64,000 nt of DNA from Alphaproteobacteria bacterium. Its GTDB lineage: Bacteria; Pseudomonadota; Alphaproteobacteria; RF32; CAG-239. The notes under the pieces were generated by a model, which saw only the letters and a program-made list of their open reading frames with translations, had not been told where the DNA came from and did not search any database. The stretch lies in the NCBI GenBank assembly GCA_015062235.1, contig SUUZ01000003.1, positions 1-64,000 of the forward strand, given 5' to 3'. Made by a program: the position numbers and the translations under genes. Below, piece by piece: positions 52,334 to 59,814 of the stretch (position 1 is its first letter; every line of letters starts with the position of its first letter).

Positions 52334-52843
52334 CTACTCAGCATCTTTCTTCTCAGATTTTTTGCTTTTCTTTTCAGCTTTCTTCTCTTCTTTAGCAACT
52401 TCAGCTGCAGCCTCTTTTTCTGCCGCTTCAATAGCTGCTTTTTCAGCTGCTACTCTAGCTAAATCTTTTGCTCCTTTAGCTGTAACATCGCGATCAACTA
52501 ATTCAACAATAGCCATTTCCGCACAGTCCCCATAACGAAAACCAGCACGCAAAACGCGAGTATAACCACCATTACGATCTTTATAACGCTCTGCCAAAGT
52601 AGAAAACAATTTAGCAACAACTTCATTATCACGTAAGAAAGCCAATGCCTGACGGCGATTGCTTAATTGGCCTTTTTTACCCAAAGTAATCATATTATCA
52701 ACAAATGTTCTCAATTCTTTAGCGCGCGGCAAAGTAACTTTAATTTGTTCGTGTGTCAAAACAGCCGCAGTCAAATTAGAGAACAAAGCTCTGCGAGCAT
52801 TAGTATCCATATTAAGTTTTCTATGTTTTACACCATGTCTCAT
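52334..52843 (-). CDS. rplQ: 50S ribosomal protein L17, displaced from rpoA
   Basis: 169 aa. [24 protein letters not shown] and [22 protein letters not shown] are diagnostic. The C-terminal 40 residues are an alanine/lysine/glutamate-rich extension ([21 protein letters not shown]...), typical in type though long for alphaproteobacteria. It stands alone under its own promoter (52971-52999), about 51 kb from rpoA, instead of the near-universal rpoA-rplQ arrangement. Confidence 0.97.
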   Translation of the reverse strand: MRHGVKHRKLNMDTNARRALFSNLTAAVLTHEQIKVTLPRAKELRTFVDNMITLGKKGQLSNRRQALAFLRDNEVVAKLFSTLAERYKDRNGGYTRVLRAGFRYGDCAEMAIVELVDRDVTAKGAKDLARVAAEKAAIEAAEKEAAAEVAKEEKKAEKKSKKSEKKDAE

Positions 52844-52970
52844 AGCATTTCCTTTCTTTTATAAAACTAGCCTGATGGACAGACTGGATAATTATCAAAA
52901 CAGATACTACCTTCATAAATATCTGCACTTTCGTAGAGTCTTTTGCTTTCGAACTCACAAAGTTGAACGG

Positions 52971-52999
52971 AATATAACTAATATTTTTTTAAAACGCAA
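52971..52999 (-). promoter_or_regulatory. Promoter of rplQ
   Basis: On the minus strand TTGCGT (52999-52994), a 17-base spacer, and TATATT (52976-52971). The leader is about 120 nt and contains one GANTC (52936-52940). Confidence 0.6.
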
Positions 53000-53072
53000 G
53001 TATTTTTTAACTCTCATAACAAATCTTATCAAATACAATATATTCCTTCTACAACAAAATCATGTAGGTTTA

Positions 53073-53101
53073 TTGACACTTTAATCATTTTATGATACGT
53101 T
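53073..53101 (+). promoter_or_regulatory. Promoter of the unknown-methyltransferase gene pair
   Basis: TTGACA (53073-53078), a 17-base spacer, and TACGTT (53096-53101). Start near 53108, 40 bases before the ATG at 53148. Confidence 0.55.
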
Positions 53102-53147
53102 TGCTACCAATTTAATCAGACTTTAATATGGATAAGAAGCACTTAAA

Positions 53148-53801
53148 ATGATAGAAATTGTTCTAGATGGCAATAAAGACGATAAATTTTGTAATAAGCA
53201 GTACCCTACTATAAATATTGCCCAAGAGAATAAATATGATTGGAATAGTTATAAAAAATATGCCAAAGATTTAATCAATCAGTACTCTAACGAAGAGGCA
53301 ATCATATTTAAATTAACCAATAAAAATTTTTCACTAAACAAATTTGCATTAGCATTGTTTATTATGTCTTGCCAACTTCCCAATAGTTTAGAATGTGCCG
53401 TTTTTAAAGTTGACAATTTACAAAAAGCCAGAGAAGACTACAAACCTTGTGTCGCTTGTACTATAGCTATTAAATACATTTTAAGACTTCTAGACGGAAC
53501 AATAGAGCAAGCCTACAGAGATATCTCTGGTCTTGGTTATTTAGGAATAAAGGTTAACCGTAATTACAGCAATAATATACTAAAAATGGAGTATTTAGGA
53601 GAAGCCTCCCTCCCTAATATTATTAAAACAGATAACTTTGATGATGCAATAGTTGCGGCTGCAACATTAAAAGCTTTATGCTTACAAAAAGCTAAAGTAT
53701 CCATAAGTGTCGAAATAAAAATGAATAATATCATATCTAAAAAAACACCAGAAAATCTAATAGATAATCTATTAGAACAAATAAACACATGGACTAATTA
53801 A
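53148..53801 (+). CDS. Unknown soluble protein upstream of a DNA methyltransferase
   Basis: 217 aa, not recognised. It is acidic to neutral, with no signal peptide and no membrane helix. A two-cysteine patch (KPCVACTIAI) lies near residue 100-106, and YLGIKVNRNY/KMEYLGEASLPNI near 130-155. Near the C terminus is ISVEIKMNN, which has an ExK-like spacing, but I cannot place a full nuclease motif. It is 43 bp upstream of the methyltransferase gene on the same strand, so the two probably form an operon. Whether it is a restriction partner is undetermined. Confidence 0.65.
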   Translation: MIEIVLDGNKDDKFCNKQYPTINIAQENKYDWNSYKKYAKDLINQYSNEEAIIFKLTNKNFSLNKFALALFIMSCQLPNSLECAVFKVDNLQKAREDYKPCVACTIAIKYILRLLDGTIEQAYRDISGLGYLGIKVNRNYSNNILKMEYLGEASLPNIIKTDNFDDAIVAAATLKALCLQKAKVSISVEIKMNNIISKKTPENLIDNLLEQINTWTN

Positions 53802-53844
53802 AAAGGCAAACATCATCAATAAAAAATTTTAATAGGTTCTGATT

Positions 53845-54768
53845 ATGAATAAAAAAAGTCCCAAGAATAAAACGTTATACATTACAGACAATTTAATAAA
53901 ATCGTACGCAACTAAATGTTTAAAAATTGAAAACAAAATAAGAAATATTGAAACTATTAAAAACAAAACAATTATTGGTAATAGTTTTGAAATCTTAAAA
54001 ATGATTCCTACTGATTCTGTAGACCTAGTAGTAACAGACCCCCCTTACAATATTGAAAAAAAATTCAACCAAGAATCTTTTAAGCGAATGATTGATGCCG
54101 ATTATATCAAATGGCTAGACATATGGATTAAAGAGCTTCGGCGTATTCTAAAAAATACTGGTTCTATTTACATTTGCTGTGATTGGAATAGTTCTCCACT
54201 TGTTTGGTCAGTAATGAAAAAATATTTTATAGTACGTAATCGTATTACCTGGGAAAGAGAAAAGGGAAGAGCTTCATTAAAAAATTGGAAAAACAATATT
54301 GAAGATATTTATTTTGCAACGGTTTCAGATGATTATACATTTAACCTTAATAAAGTAATGATAAAAAAAGACGTACTAGCACCTTATAGAGATGGAAATG
54401 GTAACGCTAAAGATTGGTTTTTAGAAAATGGTAAAAAATATAGATTAACAGCGCCATCAAATGTTTGGACGGATATCACAATACCTTATTGGTCCATGAA
54501 AGAAAATACTGAACACCCAACTCAAAAGCCTGAAAAATTAATAGCTAAACTAATTTTAGCATCATCAAATGAAAATGATTTGGTATTAGATCCTTTTTTA
54601 GGCTCTGGAACAACGTCTGTTGTGGCAAAAAAATTAAAAAGAAACTATATTGGTATTGAAATAGACGCAGGATACGCCTCCATCTGCGAAAAACGATTAG
54701 AAGATATCAATGAGACTATCCAAGGATATAACGGAAAATACTTTTTAGCACGAGGAACCAAAGAATAA
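53845..54768 (+). CDS. DNA (adenine-N6 or cytosine-N4) methyltransferase
   Basis: 307 aa. Motif IV DPPYNI is at residues about 67-72, and the SAM-binding motif I DPFLGSGTT is near 250, so the order is IV then I (beta class, as CcrM and HinfI). A target-recognition segment lies between (RITWEREKGRASLKNWKNNIEDIYF). HPTQKPEKLI and NYIGIEID are the other landmarks. It lacks the extra C-terminal domain of CcrM. Specificity cannot be read. An unknown 217-residue protein precedes it; a restriction partner is possible but not recognised. Confidence 0.92.
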   Translation: MNKKSPKNKTLYITDNLIKSYATKCLKIENKIRNIETIKNKTIIGNSFEILKMIPTDSVDLVVTDPPYNIEKKFNQESFKRMIDADYIKWLDIWIKELRRILKNTGSIYICCDWNSSPLVWSVMKKYFIVRNRITWEREKGRASLKNWKNNIEDIYFATVSDDYTFNLNKVMIKKDVLAPYRDGNGNAKDWFLENGKKYRLTAPSNVWTDITIPYWSMKENTEHPTQKPEKLIAKLILASSNENDLVLDPFLGSGTTSVVAKKLKRNYIGIEIDAGYASICEKRLEDINETIQGYNGKYFLARGTKE

Positions 54769-54789
54769 TACAAAATCATTCAACAAAAT

Positions 54790-54826
54790 GCACACTACAA
54801 GAAAATTTTTCACTCTTGTAGTGTGC
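54790..54826. terminator. Bidirectional hairpin between the methyltransferase gene and rpoH
   Basis: Perfect 13-base arms GCACACTACAAGA (54790-54802) and its complement (54814-54826). There is no long T run, so it may act as a barrier. Confidence 0.7.
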
Positions 54827-54838
54827 TACTTGAATATT

Positions 54839-55714
54839 CTATTGTAAAGTTGGAATATTTTTTCTTATTTTATTAATTGAATTAAATTCAATTTGTCTAA
54901 CTCTTTCTTTTGATATATTATAAACACTACTTAATTCTTCAAGAGTAATCGGTTTTTGATATAAACGTCGTTTAAATAAAATATCCTTTTCTCTAGGATT
55001 CAAACACTCAAGAGCCTGAATAAACGCCTGTTTACGATACATATGTGTTTCACTACAAATTATCCTTTCTTCTTGGTTAGGAGTCATATCAGACACAAAA
55101 TCTAACACCTCAGGACTATCAGACTCGTCATCATTTACCAAAGAGTTTAAGGAACTGTCATGAGAACAAATACGAGAATTCATCTCCGTAACATCTTTAG
55201 GACTAACAGAAAGTCTTTCTGCAATATCATTAATTATATTATTATCCATTTCTTTATCATCCATAAGATTTAATTGTTTTTTTATTTTTCGAAGATTAAA
55301 AAATAATTTCTTCTGAGCGTTCGTTGTCCCTATTTTAACTAAAGACCATGAATTTAAAATATACTTTTGAATAGAAGCTTTTATCCACCAAAGAGCATAT
55401 GTTGAAAAACGAAAACCCTTATCTGGATCAAATTTCCTAACAGCCTGTATTAAACCTATATTACCTTCTGCTATAAGTTCACTAACGGGAAGACCATATC
55501 CGCGATAAGAGTTTACAACTTTTGCAACCAAGCGTAAATGAGATGTAACAAGCTTGTAAACCACTTGAGGATTATGAGATATTTTATATTCCTTAGCTAA
55601 CATATATTCTTCTGCCTGCTCCAAAATTGGAAACTTTTTAATACTTTGCAAATAGCTTGTTAGACTCGAATTAAAAGAAATATCATTATTATCAATACCT
55701 GTTTCCTCGATCAT
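54839..55714 (-). CDS. rpoH: RNA polymerase heat-shock sigma factor RpoH (sigma-32)
   Basis: 291 aa. Region 2 has VTSHLRLVAKVVNSYRGYGLPVSELIAEGNIGLIQAVRKFDPDKGFRFSTYALWWIKASIQ. The RpoH box QKKLFFNLRKIKKQL follows, and region 4.2 has LEELSSVYNISKERVRQIEFNSINKIR. The start at 55714 has AAGGAG nine bases upstream. FtsH, also here, is its usual degrader. It is on the minus strand with a palindrome at 55833-55857 in its upstream region. Confidence 0.96.
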   Translation of the reverse strand: MIEETGIDNNDISFNSSLTSYLQSIKKFPILEQAEEYMLAKEYKISHNPQVVYKLVTSHLRLVAKVVNSYRGYGLPVSELIAEGNIGLIQAVRKFDPDKGFRFSTYALWWIKASIQKYILNSWSLVKIGTTNAQKKLFFNLRKIKKQLNLMDDKEMDNNIINDIAERLSVSPKDVTEMNSRICSHDSSLNSLVNDDESDSPEVLDFVSDMTPNQEERIICSETHMYRKQAFIQALECLNPREKDILFKRRLYQKPITLEELSSVYNISKERVRQIEFNSINKIRKNIPTLQ

Positions 55715-55832
55715 TATTATACTCCTTTGCTAATAAAATTTGACCAATTAACATCTCGTCTTTTCATAGTGAAAATATTTTTTTACAAAAATCACAATAA
55801 AATCAATAACAAAAAATCTGATTAAATGTCCG

Positions 55833-55857
55833 ATTTTTTCGAATATTTCGAAAAAAT
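55833..55857. promoter_or_regulatory. Perfect palindrome upstream of rpoH
   Basis: Eleven-base arms ATTTTTTCGAA (55833-55843) and its complement (55847-55857) around TAT. It is operator-like. It could serve rpoH (55714) or the divergent leader-regulator gene at 56199. Confidence 0.45.
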
Positions 55858-55986
55858 ATAGCAGAGTGCACTAATTTTTAGAACAGTAGGATAACTAACG
55901 CAACACTATTGAAGTGCCAAAGTAAGTAGTATATTTTTGCAACCATCGGTGTACTAATTTTTCGACACCTCTTATCTAAAAATAGG

Positions 55987-56015
55987 TTGTTGATTAGTTA
56001 AAAGTTAGATATATA
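55987..56015 (+). promoter_or_regulatory. Promoter of the second LysR-like regulator
   Basis: TTGTTG (55987-55992), a 17-base spacer, and TATATA (56010-56015). Start near 56022 gives a leader of about 177 nt. Confidence 0.6.
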
Positions 56016-56021
56016 CTGCTA

Positions 56022-56226
56022 GACGAACAGTTATTAAAACAAAGTGTTTTAAGTTTGTCCGAGCCGTCAGAAGCTCAATGCATTAACTGGCTATATCGCC
56101 TAAATGTCCTTGCTCTATACGCCATTATATTATGGTCGGGGAGCTTTAACGAATGTACAGAAGTCTTAGAAGACTTTAAAGGTTAAAGGATCATATCAAT
56201 GCATTTGATTTCTGAACTCTCCGACC
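56022..56226 (+). promoter_or_regulatory. Structured leader over the start of the LysR-like gene at 56199
   Basis: TGGC-TATA (56088-56095) pairs with TATACGCCA (56116-56124). GGTCGGGGAG (56134-56143) pairs with CTCTCCGACC (56217-56226), a 10-bp helix with one G-U that brackets the ribosome binding site and start codon. Inside it AAGTCTT (56161-56167) pairs with AAGACTT (56170-56176), ending ten bases before the AAAGGA site. The arrangement could hide the start region. No known riboswitch or sRNA is recognised. Confidence 0.5.
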
Positions 56227-57209
56227 ACCTTAAAACAGTTCATCGTAAGATGAGCGAGGACAAAATGGTTACCAAAAAAGATTTATCTATGATTGAAAGT
56301 GTGCTTTTTTTACAGGCGATTGATCAATTCGCAGGTAAACGAAAAGCATCTGAGGCTCTGTCTACTTCCATTGATACAATTAATAAATATATAGATTCTT
56401 TAGAGCAAGATTTAGGGATTAAACTTATATCTTCTAGTGGGCGTGGTAGTACTCTTACTAGCGCAGCTCAGAAAATTATTTCTAAAACAGCCAAAATCAA
56501 AGAAGCTTTAGATGACATTTATAATATTCGTCTTGAAAATAGGGAAATAAAAGGCGAAGTAAGAGTATTTATATCACTTGGTTATGCCTCATATATGGTT
56601 CCACAAGACTTATCATCTTTATTTGATTTATTTCCAGAACTAAAAATCGTATCTAATACCGCATTAGATGCATCTGCAGTTAACGTGCGTGATATTGATA
56701 TAGCTTTAACTTATGAAGAAATAGACGATTTTGATGTAACATTAATAATAGATAAAAAAGTACATTGTGGCTTTTTTGCCTCTTCAAAATATTTAGCGGA
56801 ACATGGTTATCCTGTTGATCTTGATGATATGGTAAAAAATCATCGCTTTATTACAAAACACGATAGCCTATTAAAAAAAGCTATCGGAGCAGAAAAATTT
56901 GAACGTGCTCGCATCAATTTCGTATCCAATAATACCTTAGCTATTATTAACGCATTAGAAAACAATGTTGGTATAGGTATTATGCCCTTAAGTTTCGCTT
57001 TAAAAGGATTGGTTTGTTTAGATAACATTATTTGTGATATACCCGTTCATTATCGTTTATATGCCAACAGAAATACTAAAGATATTCCTCGCGTAAGAAC
57101 TCTTATCAATTTCTATAAAGGAATCATGGACAAGCTAGAAAATCCTGTCCCTGTACCATCTCTAAAAGGTGAAACCATGCCAATCATTCGTGAGCTAGCA
57201 AATAAGTAG
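56199..57209 (+). CDS. LysR-like transcriptional regulator (paralogue of 47083)
   Basis: 336 aa. A 25-residue N-terminal extension precedes the winged helix (MIESVLFLQAIDQFAGKRKASEALSTSIDTINKYIDSLEQDLGIKLI). The effector domain has GFFASSKYLAEHGYPVDL and NNVGIGIMPLSFALKG. The ATG at 56199 has AAAGGA eight bases upstream, so the long form is likely used. It is paralogous to 47083-47964, with a longer C-terminal tail. It may control nearby genes or itself; target unknown. Confidence 0.9.
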   Translation: MHLISELSDHLKTVHRKMSEDKMVTKKDLSMIESVLFLQAIDQFAGKRKASEALSTSIDTINKYIDSLEQDLGIKLISSSGRGSTLTSAAQKIISKTAKIKEALDDIYNIRLENREIKGEVRVFISLGYASYMVPQDLSSLFDLFPELKIVSNTALDASAVNVRDIDIALTYEEIDDFDVTLIIDKKVHCGFFASSKYLAEHGYPVDLDDMVKNHRFITKHDSLLKKAIGAEKFERARINFVSNNTLAIINALENNVGIGIMPLSFALKGLVCLDNIICDIPVHYRLYANRNTKDIPRVRTLINFYKGIMDKLENPVPVPSLKGETMPIIRELANK

Positions 57210-57358
57210 TTTTTAACATAATTCTTATTCATAAACAAGACCTTACGCGTCTCTTCATACTACGCCACATGCCTCTTTATCTAAGATGGACACATCAAGA
57301 ATTGGGCTAAAACCATTAAACAAAAATTCCCAAAAAATTACATAAAAAAATATCTTAC

Positions 57359-58249
57359 CTACAGATGACAACACTCACCACAAAATGTTTTTTCTACTTG
57401 AATATTGCAATGATTTATCCCAAATCTATCCTCTAATCTACTAGCTATTATTGACACTACATCAATATTACAACTTTCAACATGACATTCTAAAGCTATA
57501 TTATTATCACTTATACTCCATAAATGTATATGGTGTACGTTTTTAACATCTTTTATCTCTAAAATACACTCCTTTACTTGCTCAATATCTATATTATCAG
57601 GAGCAGCGTTCATTAAAATGTTAACAATTTTAGGGAATGTTATAATTGATTGAAAAATCATATAAAAAGCAATTACAATCGCAACCACACCATCGATACT
57701 ATATATTTCAAACCAAACAACACAAATCCCTGAAATAATAACACCAATAGAACCAAATACATCTGCCAAATTATGAATAAATACCATTTTCATATTTGTA
57801 TTATGGTCCGAATCATGATGAGATATTTTTGCTGTAAATATATCAACAGCTAATGCCAAAACAGAAATCCAAACAATCATCATACCTTCAATTTGCCCAG
57901 GTTGAATTAAGCGTCCAATACCTTCAATCAACAAATAGCAACCTGATATGAATAATAAAATTAAATTTACAAAACCACCAATAATTTCGGCTCTTTTAAA
58001 ACCATATGTATACTTAGAAGATGCTTTTTTATTTCCTATCTTAAACGCAATAACTGCAATTAAAATTGATAATGCATCAGAAGTATTATGCAGTGCATCC
58101 CCAACCAAAGCAACACTACCCGAAAATATACCACCAATAATTTCTGCTATAGATAAAAGCATATTAACAACAAATGATAAAATCAACATTTTTACAGATT
58201 TTTCATTTACTTCACCATGGTGACAATGATGATGACACTGTCCTGACAT
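57359..58249 (-). CDS. CDF-family divalent cation efflux transporter
   Basis: 296 aa. A histidine-rich N terminus (SGQCHHHCHHGE) is followed by six membrane helices. The two metal-site motifs are DALHNTSD (helix 2) and HNLADVFG (helix 5), both HxxxD. The C-terminal domain has ITFPKIVNILMNAAPDNIDIEQVKECIL, and ends in a Cys-rich tail (FCGECCHL). It exports zinc or a related metal. It is the last gene of the metallothionein-CsoR-CDF operon, 14 bp after the regulator. Confidence 0.96.
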   Translation of the reverse strand: MSGQCHHHCHHGEVNEKSVKMLILSFVVNMLLSIAEIIGGIFSGSVALVGDALHNTSDALSILIAVIAFKIGNKKASSKYTYGFKRAEIIGGFVNLILLFISGCYLLIEGIGRLIQPGQIEGMMIVWISVLALAVDIFTAKISHHDSDHNTNMKMVFIHNLADVFGSIGVIISGICVVWFEIYSIDGVVAIVIAFYMIFQSIITFPKIVNILMNAAPDNIDIEQVKECILEIKDVKNVHHIHLWSISDNNIALECHVESCNIDVVSIIASRLEDRFGINHCNIQVEKTFCGECCHL

Positions 58250-58263
58250 TATAGTTACTTTCT

Positions 58264-58545
58264 TTAATTATCGGATTTATCAAATAGAAGAACTAATTCA
58301 TCTATTTTTTGCTGTAATTCTTCTTTAGGCGAATTAAAAGACGATGCAACACAATGATGTATATGCTTATTTAATATATTTTTTTCAACATTTTTTAATG
58401 CAGATCGAATTGCTTTTATTTGATATATTATATCTAAACAATATCGCTCTTCTTCTATCATCTTTTTAATTCCCTCAACTTGTCCTAATATACGATTAAG
58501 TTTAGGTAAATTATCGGAATGCCTTGGTTTTAATATTGTTTGCAT
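58264..58545 (-). CDS. CsoR/RcnR-family metal-sensing repressor
   Basis: 93 aa all-helical protein. LNRILGQVEGIKKMIEEERYCLDIIYQIKAIRSAL is the family core. Metal ligand positions C36, H61 and C65 match the CsoR-type C-H-C set, with an extra H64 and an N-terminal H9. Copper(I) sensing fits that set, but the neighbours (zinc-type CDF, metallothionein) leave the metal open. The operator at 58775-58795 is inside the operon promoter. Confidence 0.95.
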   Translation of the reverse strand: MQTILKPRHSDNLPKLNRILGQVEGIKKMIEEERYCLDIIYQIKAIRSALKNVEKNILNKHIHHCVASSFNSPKEELQQKIDELVLLFDKSDN

Positions 58546-58553
58546 CTAATATC

Positions 58554-58730
58554 CTATTTACTAGTACAATGACATGCTTCACAACATTTATTATCTTCTG
58601 CACACTGACAGTTATCACCGCAAGTACAGCTTTTCTCACAATGACATTCTCTACCATCTTGACCACATTGACAATTATCACCACATTGACAATTTTCACA
58701 CTTGCAATTTGGATTGCTACATTTAACCAT
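58554..58730 (-). CDS. Metallothionein-like cysteine-rich protein
   Basis: 58 aa from the ATG at 58730 (AGGAG seven bases upstream). 17 of 58 residues are cysteine, in CxC and CxxC clusters such as CKCENCQCGDNCQC and CHCEKSCTCGDNC, with two internal repeats of CGDNCQC. There are few hydrophobic residues. A cytosolic buffer for zinc, cadmium or copper is indicated. It is first in the operon, 8 bp before the CsoR gene, so the store, sensor and exporter are co-expressed. Confidence 0.9.
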   Translation of the reverse strand: MVKCSNPNCKCENCQCGDNCQCGQDGRECHCEKSCTCGDNCQCAEDNKCCEACHCTSK

Positions 58731-58771
58731 TTTCTTTCTCCTATAAACGTATTTTTTAGAACACAACACCA

Positions 58772-58800
58772 GTAATATACCCCTGTAGGGTATATGTCAA
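58772..58800 (-). promoter_or_regulatory. Metal operon promoter with embedded operator
   Basis: On the minus strand TTGACA (58800-58795), a 17-base spacer, and TATTAC (58777-58772). The spacer is almost filled by the palindrome ATATACCC (58775-58782) and GGGTATAT (58788-58795) around CTGTA. A G/C-tract flanked by AT arms is typical of CsoR/RcnR operators. Confidence 0.8.
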
Positions 58801-58822
58801 TATTATTTCAACATACAAAAAA

Positions 58823-58849
58823 AAGCCGCCTAATAACATTAAACGGCTT
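58823..58849 (-). terminator. Terminator after the GalU-like gene
   Basis: AAGCCG (58823-58828) pairs with CGGCTT (58844-58849). On the minus strand it is followed by eight T. Confidence 0.75.
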
Positions 58850-58854
58850 AATCA

Positions 58855-59742
58855 CTATACCATCATCGTATTCAACAGATCACAGCAATATGCCCTCATA
58901 TCTGGGTCTTCCATTAGAGTCAGTTTGAGGTTAGATTTTTCTAGCTCTTTATTCGTACCACAATCAAATCTCATTGCATCACATAACACACCTGTTAATT
59001 TCATTCCTCTTTCTGCTGCCAACCCCATTGCGTCAGCTAAATTAATTTCACCATTAGTTCCTTTTTGAACTTCTGGCAAAATATCCATAATTTCATTTGG
59101 TAAAATATATGGTCCCATACTAGCATAATTAGAAGGAACATTATCAATTGATGGTTTTTCAATTTTACCTTTAGCTCTAACTAAACGCCCATCACGAACA
59201 GCGCCACATAAAACACCATAACGAATAACTTCCTCTTTAGGAAATTCCATAATATTTTCAACCATTCCACCTTCTTTTTCATAAACATCCAAAAGCTGAG
59301 CCAAAACCCCCTTACCATGCAAATTTATATATACATCATCTGGCCACATTACAACAAAATCTCTATCACCCACAATCTCTTTAGCCATCAAAATTGCGTG
59401 ACCATTACCTAGCGGTTGAGCCTGTTCTGCAAATGAAAACTTCATACCCTCTGGAATAATCTTTAATAATTCATCTAAAATAGCCAATTTATTTTTTTCT
59501 CTCAAATGATTCTCTAACCATGGATAAGGAGCAAAATGCTTTTCAAATAAATGTTTACAAGACTGGTCACTATAAATAAATACAATTTCTTTGATTCCAA
59601 TTTCAGCACAAGCATCAACAGCATACTGAATGATTGGCTTACTATGCAATGTTAGGAATCCCTTATGCAAAGCCTTGGTTGCAGGCAAATTCCTTGTTGA
59701 CAATCCTGCAACTGGTAAAATACAAACCTCTGGTTTTCTCAT
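58855..59742 (-). CDS. galU: UTP-glucose-1-phosphate uridylyltransferase-like protein
   Basis: 295 aa from the ATG at 59742 (MRKPEVCILPVAGLSTRNLPATK), with GGAG nine bases upstream. The nucleotidyltransferase motif AGLSTRNLPATK departs from the usual GxGTR at one residue. Later landmarks are SKPIIQYAVDAC, FAEQAQPLGNGHAIL, VMWPDDVY and NYASMGPYILPNEI, and FDCGTNKEL. It likely makes UDP-glucose for envelope polymers. The motif change leaves its exact substrate open. Confidence 0.85.
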   Translation of the reverse strand: MRKPEVCILPVAGLSTRNLPATKALHKGFLTLHSKPIIQYAVDACAEIGIKEIVFIYSDQSCKHLFEKHFAPYPWLENHLREKNKLAILDELLKIIPEGMKFSFAEQAQPLGNGHAILMAKEIVGDRDFVVMWPDDVYINLHGKGVLAQLLDVYEKEGGMVENIMEFPKEEVIRYGVLCGAVRDGRLVRAKGKIEKPSIDNVPSNYASMGPYILPNEIMDILPEVQKGTNGEINLADAMGLAAERGMKLTGVLCDAMRFDCGTNKELEKSNLKLTLMEDPDMRAYCCDLLNTMMV

Positions 59743-59814
59743 GAAAATAAACTCCAAATAACAGTTATTCTTTTTATATTTCACAGTATAATAATAAAAA
59801 ACGAATTCCTCAAG

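Noticed and set aside
53845..54768. Methyltransferase as CcrM, which would explain the GANTC clusters
   Set aside because: It has the same motif order but lacks the CcrM C-terminal domain and its internal segments differ, so the specificity cannot be claimed.
56022..56198. Leader before the LysR-like gene as 6S RNA or tmRNA
   Set aside because: There is no long closing stem with a central bubble, no tRNA-like end and no tag frame, and the RNA leads directly into the coding start.
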